This document shows positions 56,318 to 64,000 of a stretch of DNA of 64,000 bases, one piece after another (position 1 is the stretch's first letter; the number at the start of each line of letters is the position of its first letter). Under the pieces are notes generated by a model, which made no database searches, was not told the origin of the DNA, and worked only from the letters and a program-made list of their open reading frames with translations. The stretch comes from Marasmius tenuissimus (Eukaryota > Basidiomycota > Agaricomycetes > Agaricales > Marasmiaceae), in contig JAQOTA010000050.1 in assembly GCA_029532415.1 (NCBI GenBank), forward strand, positions 868,001-932,000. Reading direction: 5' to 3'. The translations under genes were made by a program, and so were the position numbers.

Positions 56318-57012
56318 ATGGCACGCTTGCATAATATTGAAGATCACTTCCGCAACTTGCTCTATAGTAAGTCTTTCGAATTTCTAAATTCCAAGGCGGC
56401 CTTCTGACTTCCTCTCCAGAGTTGTATAAGCTCTGGTGGTATCCAGAAGATTACTCTGATAAGATCAAGGAGCGCCGCATCATCCTACCCATTCCACTCG
56501 ACGCAGAGCAAGAAGCTATCCTCGGAATCATCTTCCAGCAGTTCTTCCTCAGTCGCCACAGATCCATCTACTGGGGCTATGTGATTCATTACGACACAAT
56601 CCAGGACGAAATCTATCTCTGCGAGGACACCTTTGACCACTTCATTCCTCACGATGCCAGGTCTGTCATTGACATGGTCGCCGAGTCCATTGCTCAAGTT
56701 GGTTTCCTTGACTTCAAAACTGCTCACACTCCTGGAGCTGTTAACGCTTGGATCGACGCCATTGTTAGTTGTGCTGAGTGCCCAGCACCTCCGAAGCTTG
56801 ACTATACCAAGCTCTCGTTCTTCAAGTACTCCCCTGTCATGGGTTGTTGGCTCTCTCAATCCTTCTCGTTCTATAATCCTATCTTATGCGATCCATTCTA
56901 TACCAATTATCTAGATCATGAAACCTTCATTGATTCTTATTATCCTGAAGATTCCAACGTAGATAATTACTTCGGCTGGGACGAGGTAGCTCTAGCCAAT
57001 ATGGATGACTAG
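56318..57012 (+). CDS. Two-exon gene of unknown function within the repeat-rich unit
   Basis: Exon 1 is 56318-56366 (MARLHNIEDHFRNLLY); a 53-nt intron (GTAAGT...CTCCAG) leads to exon 2, 56420-57012. The protein is 213 aa, with no signal peptide and no membrane span. It is rich in aromatic residues (LYKLWWYPEDYSDK, HRSIYWGYVIHYD) and acidic towards the end (YFGWDEVALANMDD). A hydrophobic core follows (ILGIIFQQFFLSRH). Codon use is smooth and no stop interrupts it, unlike most frames around it. I do not recognise the family. Its repeats on both sides suggest the only gene of a mobile unit, or a host gene inside one (inference). Confidence 0.55.
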
Positions 57013-57480
57013 CGTAACCGGTAGTATACTTAGTATACTTGAATCAATCATGCCTCCAAAGTGAGGCCTTGACCTTATACCAAGCTTCTGAGGCTCGACT
57101 TATTCTCGCTTTCCGACCATCTATGCTTCCATGGTGTCTTCCTCTGTCCATCTCTACTAGTGTGGGTCTTCGTCAAGTCTGATTCTGTTATTCTAATCCT
57201 TAGTATGATGCCTCCGAGCCACTGGAGATATTCCCTTGTTATGACTACAGGTCCTAGTCGTGCCTCCAAAGTGATACTCTCTTCAGTTATACGACTCCTA
57301 CAGTTTTCAGAGATAAGGAGAGATGCCTCCAAGGCGCTATTCTCTCCTTATGCTAGGAACTGAGCCTTTTACTAGCTGCTCAAGACTCGCTCTAGTACTC
57401 GTATTACCTAGTAATTTCTTATCTGTTTTATGCTAAAATTGCACAAAAACAAGGCTCCGAAGCTGCTTTTTAATAGCAGG
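57013..57480. repeat. Right arm of the GCCTCCGAAG repeat unit
   Basis: Variants of the motif occur at about 57050, 57206, 57263, 57324 and 57452, spaced 40-150 bp apart. No terminal inverted repeat or target duplication could be identified, so the ends of the unit remain open. Confidence 0.5.
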
Positions 57481-58120
57481 CACTACAACGGCAGGTCTAA
57501 ACTCAAATAACAGACATCATGTCAAATCTCAACAGCATTGCACAGCTCATGGGGTTACTTCGAGACTCGAGTCCCAAATTTAGCCAGCCATGAAATTTTG
57601 ATCTTCACTCCTTTGTTTGAGAGTCTGAATGCCATGCAACCATCGATCTTTGTACCAAGTGCTACCTTGAACAACTTAATACCATGTTGGATTCATGTAG
57701 GTAACTCATCCACCTCAACCTTTTGAAGCTGCTATTGTGCCTTCTGGCTCTCCGAGAGCGTCAAATTTATTCCTGTGTAAGTAACGAACTTGAGGACTTC
57801 AAAACACCTTCAAAACACTTATGGTGGACGTAAGAAGAGAGATAAAACCTCTCGTCTGCCTGGCTGATGTACAATCACCCACGGTGAACAGGTGTCAACA
57901 CAAATTGTGGCCAGATAGGAAGTGAGAAGCTTTGCTGATAAGTTTAAACAAGTATTCAGTAAAGGTAGACATATGGTATAATCCTGAGCTGGTCAGGAGG
58001 GTAGGTAAGTAGAACGTAGGAGTTAGGAAGGAAGGAAGGAACAATTCATTGTGTGCCTGAGTGAAGAACTGAACACCGTTCGGAAAACAATATCTGAATC
58101 AAACACCCTTTACATTGGCG
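57481..58120. other. Downstream flank of 7TM copy D; no gene seen
   Basis: The block CCCACGGTGAACAGG near 57890 resembles CCCACAGTGAACAGG downstream of copy B (about 31269). This shows the duplicated segment includes sequence 3' of the 7TM gene. Confidence 0.4.
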
Positions 58121-59758
58121 TCACGCCGTACCTCTCACCGCTTCTTCAGTCACATCCGAGGGTGGTTTGTCTGATGTCTCCATTCTTCCCAGTGTGCACC
58201 TTTCCTCAACTCCCGCAAGAGATTGCTGGGGGTAGATAGTGCCATGGGCAGCCGTAGATGGTTGTTGAGAGTTACTTGCCCCTTCAGCAAATTGCAATGT
58301 TGATACCATCTGCTGAACACTTTCTACAGCTTGACCATATGCGATCCGTATGATTATGAGAGTTGGAGCAATTGCCTGTGAGTCGAGTGCTTGAGCAAAG
58401 CCAAGCTATTGGACTGGAGCATAGGTACTGACCGCCATCTGAATGGCAACAACATTGAAATCAAAAGGGATGAGGCCCTTATTGTTGGGATCTGTGAGCA
58501 GTGGTAGAATGACAGAGATAACCAATGTAGCAGAAGAAAGAAGTCCAGATTCGAGGCTAGTGCATTGAATGATTAATAAAGGCCAAACGATGAGATGCTT
58601 GAGAAGCCATGAACATACATTGTTGCAACAAATATCTTATATCTTGTGTAGACCCTTTTTCCATTGAGCTGTTCTACTTGACGGACCGTCCACCAGATGC
58701 GACCAGCTATGGAATGTGGTCAGTAATTTGAAAAGGCATACACTCAATAACAAGTGAATGTACCCGTTAACAGCGTCAATAGAGAGGTATAAACAGCAGC
58801 AATTATTGTAAGCACATTTGCAATATTGATGGAACTTGTATAAAGGGCATGATTTTGGTGTTTATAGGCTACTGTCTGGATCACATAGACCACAAAGGCT
58901 GCCACTGGCAAGAGGGTGAGAATCGAGGCCAGCATCATATGTACACAGTACAAGGTACTCACCGTTTGTAACAAGGACAACAAAAATGAAAGGGTAGAGA
59001 ATCCGTTTGCTATATCCCCAGATGACGTAGCAACGGTGGACCTAGTTTAGATATTAGATCTTCAAGTCTAAATGTCCACTGCTGGTTGGAAAACCTACCA
59101 TCAAGTAGTCAAAGATAAAGCTAGGTGGTGAGCCAGTTAGTTGTGAGGACTGGAATAACAGAAAGTCAAGCTCACCTTATGATAGCAGAAGAAAACAACC
59201 CCAAACAGCTGTTATAAATGCATGACCTCAGCATTCACACCCCACATGCACAAGAATCAATTCAAGAGTACATACAGCTGTGCAACCCATTCAGAAGGCC
59301 TGTTTCCACCTGAAAGCAACCTGAAGTAAGGGACATAGTTGTTTGTCTTGATGACATTGAATATAATGAGAGCTTGGTACATGTGGAACCACACAATGGT
59401 AGCATTGGAGATTGTAGTCAGGATAAAAAGGGCAATGATCCATCTCATGTATGATTTTGAGGCGGAAGATTCATGGCGGAACCAAAGGACATTGACTGAC
59501 AGCCCAAATATGATAATATACATCCCTTCAAACAACTTACATTAGTAGCAGCCCTCATGAATAGCCATATATTTTGACTCACCATACACCAGCAACATAA
59601 CCTGTCAATGGGGCGGAAACAGATTTGTCAAAGGAGGGATAGTTCCACAGTCATGATGGCAAGCTTACCGACAGTGTGGAGATGGTGAAGACAATGACTT
59701 GCCCACTAGAGGTGTAAGGTTCCAGGACTTGTTTTGCAACCTCCTGTTCTGAGACCAT
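58121..59758 (-). CDS. 7TM membrane protein, copy D (intact)
   Basis: Same exon plan as copy B. Exon 1 is 59758-59669 (MVSEQEVAKQ, 90 nt), followed by a 19-nt micro-exon (VMLLVYG) and a long exon with MYIIIFGLSVNVLW and WIIALFILTTISNA. A 33-nt exon (CLGLFSSAII) and a 22-nt exon (FIFDYLM) follow, then VHRCYVIWGYSKRILYPF, the span exon VAAFVVYVIQTVAY to NIANVLTIIAAVYTSLL, the loop AGRIWWTVRQVEQ, LESGLLSSATLVISV, and a hydrophilic C-terminus ending EEAVRGTA. Introns have clear branch sites (for example CTAAC in intron 4). Every junction keeps frame. It is predicted to be an integral membrane protein of about 345 aa with seven spans; ligand and partner are unknown. Confidence 0.8.
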
Positions 59759-59826
59759 GTTGTACAGATTGCTAAGTGTTTCAAAAATTGAGCGGAGGGT
59801 GGAGATGACCGAGCCATTCATCCGCC

Positions 59827-59838
59827 CCCAGTTTTATT
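59827..59838 (-). promoter_or_regulatory. Conserved TATA-like core promoter of 7TM copy D
   Basis: Minus-strand AATAAAACTGGG, about 70 nt upstream of the ATG; one base differs from the motif at copies A and B. Confidence 0.45.
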
Positions 59839-60236
59839 CACCAGTGACCAGTATTACAATGGATGTAGCCTCTTTGAGAAAAAGGGAATTAGACCACAAA
59901 CAATGCCATGGCTAATCAGCATCTGCCCAGTACAATCAGTAATTGACCTGCTCGTGAGGCATGACCGCCAGTGAACTAACTGTCATATCGATATCTAAAA
60001 GTTCCGAGGGGATCGGAAAGATGTGTGTAGTTGAAAACCCAAGCTGAGAAGTGTGGCATAGACCCTGAGATTGAAGCACTCCCGCCAGACCTCACCTCCC
60101 TACTACTCAAGCAGTACCCTGTCACCCAGTTCCAAGCACCACCAGAGTTCTGGGCTCAATAGTGGTGAGGCGAGCTAGCCATATCCATTCAGTTTTACTT
60201 ATCGCTTAGAAAGAGCCGTCAAATGGCAATAGCTAT
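59839..60236. other. Upstream region of 7TM copy D
   Basis: Resembles the region upstream of copy A. No gene is seen. The resemblance resumes after the MITE at 60237-60535, so the MITE split a formerly continuous segment. Confidence 0.4.
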
Positions 60237-60535
60237 CACTGGGTGCAGGATTGCATAAGTTTTGAGAGTTATGCGAGACTGATGCTGAGCCTTATGCGAG
60301 GAGATCCTAGCGTAAGTGCCGGAACAAAGGCAAGAGTTATTCCATACCAAAAATGGACAGAAATGGGATAGAAAGGCCAGGTTTGGACTTTCTATCAAAT
60401 TTCTTTCTCATATGGACCGAATTTGGTTCAAATATCTCTTGCATGGGTCACAAAAATCACGGTAAATTCTCCCTGCATAAGTTTTCACGTCAATCTTACA
60501 TTTCTCCCGAAACTTACGGGTTCTTGCACCCAGTG
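60237..60535. mobile_element. CACTG-type MITE, 299 bp, with 3-bp target duplication
   Basis: Terminal inverted repeats CACTGGGTGCAGGATTGCAT and, from the other end, CACTGGGTGCAAGAACCCGT. It is flanked by TAT on both sides (60234-60236 and 60536-60538). Subterminal GCATAAG and TTATGCG units repeat inside. The CACT start, 3-bp duplication and subterminal repeats place it with CACTA elements. It is non-coding, so it depends on transposase from elsewhere. Its tip differs from that of the 8.9-kb element. Confidence 0.8.
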
Positions 60536-60538
60536 TAT

Positions 60539-61656
60539 GGTCCCATTAACATTCAGAGAAGCGAAGGGAGTCAAGTGGTGATGGCGGCCCAGTTCGAATG
60601 TTGGGAACCCGTGGGAACTCAGTTATGCCAGCGTCTCCGAGATGTCTGCCGTATCCCTCCGTCGCGTTCGAACTGTTTAGTCCTCTTTCAACCCCTGATT
60701 GCTACTCTTTTCTGCATTACAGGAAGTTTTAGAAATGCTAGCTTTTACTGTCAGTCTGAGCCTAGAAGGGCGTAGCAGTGAGACTCGGACGTAGAATCAG
60801 TCTCAAGGCATTCTTGGTTCTGTACCATCACCATCGCCGTGTCCAATCGCCTCTTCTAGGACAGCCGTCAATACGCAGGAAGCTTGTGTTTCTCACCCAA
60901 TAAACCCTCAGCTGTATGTACCTATATCTCCCCTTTGCTGGTCTTAGAGATGATATTCCATTGTCCAGCATCCTTTCCGTTTTCCTAGCAAATATAATAA
61001 AAGCCTCCAATAGCTGCGGCGGTCGCAGTCAACTACCATTTTTCTCGACACAGACCCACCCAAAGGATCCGTTATTACATCCACAAAGTGATTTTCGTCG
61101 CCTTCACGGAAAGAAGTCAAAGCACCGTTGTCGGGTAGCCGAAAGAAATGATGGATTGCCAGCACTGGCCGTCTTGCTCTCGCACGGGAAATGAGGAGAG
61201 AAAGCGAGTTTGGGCACAGCTTCGAGAGGCTGTGGGCCTCTGTGGGTGGGTGGATGAGAACATTTGGTGATGGGATGAGGGGGATACCGGGACGCGGTGG
61301 AACGGGCCTGTGAATCGAGATGTCAAACAAGATGCATGATGGCGCATCCTTTTTCTTCTCTTCGGCTTCGTTGTATTGATGATCATGTGCTGTTGCCTAC
61401 AGAACACACAGCTCTTGATAAAGTCTACTTGTACAATGGCGTTCTGTACATTATCACAGTCAACCGGGTGGCTACCACTCATCAATGACATTGTCAACAT
61501 CAAGAGACTACTGCATAGTTGATAGGAGCGTCGACGGGAGATGCGAAGAAGAACTCAGGCTTGCTCGCTTGGAAGTAGACTGAAGCTCTCTCGCCAGTTT
61601 TCACACCACTTTGTTCCTGTTTCTTCTTCTACGAACAGGATTCGAAATAGATCATC
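60539..61656. other. Intergenic DNA; no supported gene
   Basis: The first part (about 60590-60700) continues the similarity to the copy A upstream region (1350-1480). Overlapping frames on both strands at 60828-61503 have no domain. Confidence 0.4.
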
Positions 61657-62082
61657 ATGGGTACGGAAGAAAGTACACGCGTGTCTGCTTCTCTTCCTTC
61701 CTTCCAAGCCGACCTGATGGACCTTTTGCTTCTAGGTAACTCAACAATCCGACTGATACTTCCCAACTTCCCAACCTTTTCCGACACTCGGCCTCAACCT
61801 CCCCGCGGGTTCGAAGACGAGCACGGGTGGTCCCTCCGTCAAACGATATCTGATATGGGGTTTCATCCGTATACTTCAAGCACCACTTTTTTTGTTTGGG
61901 CGGGGTACTCATCGCTCGAGAAGGCTTGGGAAGATAACGCCGGGGTTGCCAATCCGATTAGAGCGAGGAGTGGAAGGGTTCTTGGAAGGGTTCTTGCTCC
62001 GGAGATGGGTAGTGAAGATGTGTGTCGGCCAGATGGAAGGGGAGGTTTGACGAGCCGAGAGGAAATTTGGTTGGGTTCATGA
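61657..62082 (+). CDS. Hypothetical protein, 141 aa
   Basis: Opens at ATG 61657 (MGTEESTRVSASL) and ends at a TGA at 62080-62082. Contains a short hydrophobic stretch (MDLLLLGNSTIRLILPNF) and a conserved-looking segment HGWSLRQTISDMGFHPY, then FFVWAGYSSLEKAWEDN. No family is recognised, no intron is obvious, and a shorter frame overlaps on the other strand. It could be one exon of a larger gene or chance. Confidence 0.3.
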   Translation: MGTEESTRVSASLPSFQADLMDLLLLGNSTIRLILPNFPTFSDTRPQPPRGFEDEHGWSLRQTISDMGFHPYTSSTTFFVWAGYSSLEKAWEDNAGVANPIRARSGRVLGRVLAPEMGSEDVCRPDGRGGLTSREEIWLGS

Positions 62083-62807
62083 AGTTTCAGCTTCAGCTGC
62101 AGACTATTCGGGGAGGAGAGACGACTGGGGAGAGTACGTTCTTCAGTGTTTTGGGTCGGAGCTGCAGCACGATGAGCTGGTGAGGACGAAAGAGCGGGAT
62201 ACGAGGTTCACCGTGAACGTTTTCGTCGCTCTTTCAACCTCGTTTTGGGCGGAGAAGCTGAAAGTTTTGCTCGGAACGGACAGACATGTTGGTCTGCTTA
62301 GGATTGAGTAGTGTGTGCGCAAAAGAAGCACTTTGGATGAATCTCAGATGGGGTACGGTCATCATCTCGATCAACAGAGACGGATGTGACACGAGATTCT
62401 CGTCTAGCGCATGAAAAGTTTGATTGCACTAGTCGAGCTCTAGAGTATAGTGTATAGCCTGTATCGCGCATTCAAGTACTTAGCATACCTATATTCCACC
62501 CCTTGGCCTAGGATATTCACTGTCACATCTGCGACCATTCAAACAGGTGTGAAGCAGGGTTTCTGACATTCAAGCAAGGCTAGGGGTAAAACTGAAATTC
62601 CAGCGACCGAGAACGTGACACGTGTCAATGCTGGTGTGACGGGTGACCGGGTCCATAGGTGGTGTGAGCTATGTTGATGTAACTGGGATCAAGATCGATC
62701 TGGGAGCTCGTGTATTCCGGTGTCCTGGGACCATTGTGGCATTCAGCTTCCAGTAGCAGGGTTTTCGGATATGAAGTCTCTGTTTATAAAAGACTAAGTA
62801 ATAGCAT
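62083..62807. other. Intergenic DNA; no gene seen
   Basis: No domain or splice structure could be supported on either strand. Confidence 0.35.
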
Positions 62808-63199
62808 ACTGACCTATTTTAATCAATTCGTATGGGGTTTTGTGTGTGACAAAAAAATTTGCTGGGGAACATTCGTATGGCAGGCAAATTCCTCCGAGTG
62901 ACCTGTGACAAAAACGAAAGTTCGTACGCCACTTTCGTGTCGACAGGAGCTTGGGGTGGATGAGTGGGGAGAATGGCGGCAGACGAGGCTGCCATCCGCG
63001 GTAATTCACAGAAAACACCCGACTTGGGCAAAAAAATCCCAAAAGGGTTCCTTTCTTGGCTTTTTAGGCTTACTGCAAGTTTTGTCACATACCGGGACAT
63101 TTCGTATGACCCCCCTGTGACTACGTGACCATACGAAAAGTTTTCGTATGCAGAGAGGCCTGTGACGTGTGACATACGAACTGAATGAAATAGGTCAGT
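62808..63199. mobile_element. MITE of the ACTGACC family, 392 bp, with 5-bp target duplication
   Basis: Ends ACTGACCTATTTTAATCAAT and, inverted, ACTGACCTATTTCATTCAGT. AGCAT is duplicated on both sides (62803-62807 and 63200-63204). Subterminal TTCGTATG and GTGAC words repeat many times. There is no coding capacity. The right-hand 130 bp align with the left end of the element at 49113, which has lost most of the CpGs kept here. Confidence 0.75.
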
Positions 63200-63204
63200 A
63201 GCAT

Positions 63205-64000
63205 CTGGAAATGACTGTGTCTCAGAATTTCAACATGAGTGAACTACAAAGCCCACCATTCCTAGGAGCTCAGCACCCCATAACCCTCTCCAAATGGTAA
63301 GCATTCTAGGCTCTTGCGAATATGGTACTCAACAGTAACAAGCTGGCAAAAGCTCTCGTTGATTCGTCGGATTGCATACCCGGGAATGTTCATTAGCAGC
63401 TAAACATAAGTAGACCACAAGGACACAAACGTTAGACTTTACAATAGACACCAAATGACGCGTCATAAATTACCGCTACAGAGCGAAGACACGAAATATG
63501 ATACGTAGATGACAAAATGGACATGGTGGTGGAAGTGAAGGAGGAGGAGGAGGAGGAGTGTATTACACGGCATGGTCCACGTTCACGTACTGAACGCCGG
63601 GTCCGGGGCTTATCCTAGCATACAAGCAGCTAACTACAAGCGTACGCCGTAGATGCGGCCCAGGGATAGTGGGTGGTCTGACAATCACATGTCTTTACCG
63701 GATGTTCCCACGACGCATCGACAGTACTCAGACACCTCCGAGTCGGAGCTCTCCATCATTGAGACTGGCGTTCCGTGTCTTCTCTTGCACTAACTCTATC
63801 AGCTCCCAAGCTAACGACCACGGTCCATAGGACCCATTAAAATATTCGCTCGTTCGAGCTTTCTCTACGGTACGTACATCCTAAAATCCTCCCTTTTGAC
63901 TACCCCAGAACTACTCAAAAACAGATCTTGCTCAAATCTGCCCGCTCCATCACGATCAAGAACACCGACTTCAATCCATCTCCCGATTCGATCCTCCGGA
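63205..64000. other. Duplicated intergenic segment at the window end
   Basis: About 63480-63530 resembles 2.93-2.99 kb and about 63680-63870 resembles 50.48-50.70 kb. A GGA microsatellite lies near 63541-63560. No gene is seen before the window ends. Confidence 0.4.

Noticed and set aside
1..64000. CRISPR arrays, rRNA genes or bacterial-type operons
   Set aside because: None seen; intron-rich genes and eukaryotic transposons mark this as fungal nuclear DNA.

Overview
The window looks like nuclear DNA from a mushroom-forming basidiomycete (Agaricomycetes). The genes are split by many 45-70 nt introns with GT...AG ends and include exons as short as 19 nt. The mobile elements (tnp2-type CACTA transposon, Ty1/copia elements, MITEs) and an expanded seven-transmembrane family are typical of that class. 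The species cannot be named from the sequence.

Layout. 1-8.5 kb: the 5' half of a seven-transmembrane (7TM) gene (copy A), a decayed allantoate-permease-like MFS pseudogene and an intact MFS transporter gene (4793-6640, minus). 8.5-17.4 kb: one CACTA-like DNA transposon with about 80-bp terminal inverted repeats, an accessory gene, a tnp2-family transposase and a nested MITE; both genes are broken by TGA codons where arginine is expected. 17.6-31.2 kb: two copia elements of one family. The plus-strand copy is intact (identical-looking 321-bp LTRs, 1801-aa polyprotein, perfect 5-bp TSD). The minus-strand copy is decayed. They lie 0.8 kb apart in fragments of one older coding region.

31.4-41.6 kb: intact 7TM copy B, then about 6 kb with no recognisable gene, then broken 7TM copy C. 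41.6-48.2 kb: a third, unrelated degenerate copia element (minus) that cut off the start of copy C. 48.2-58.1 kb: repeat-rich DNA with a MITE, a T5orf172-domain gene, a low-complexity coding remnant, a tRNA-derived SINE-like sequence and a two-exon gene of unknown function set among repeats of one GCCTCCGAAG motif. 58.1-64 kb: intact 7TM copy D, a 299-bp CACTG-type MITE with a 3-bp TSD, a hypothetical ORF and a second MITE of the ACTGACC family.

How it fits together. The cellular cargo is small: the 7TM family (two intact copies, one broken, one cut by the window edge), one MFS transporter and a few unknowns. The four 7TM genes lie on the same strand, keep the same exon plan and share a promoter motif, so they look like segmental duplicates of one locus. 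Mobile elements of several classes landed between, beside and inside them. Decay is visible as arginine-codon losses and TGA stops in the older elements, a pattern expected from deamination of methylated CpG.
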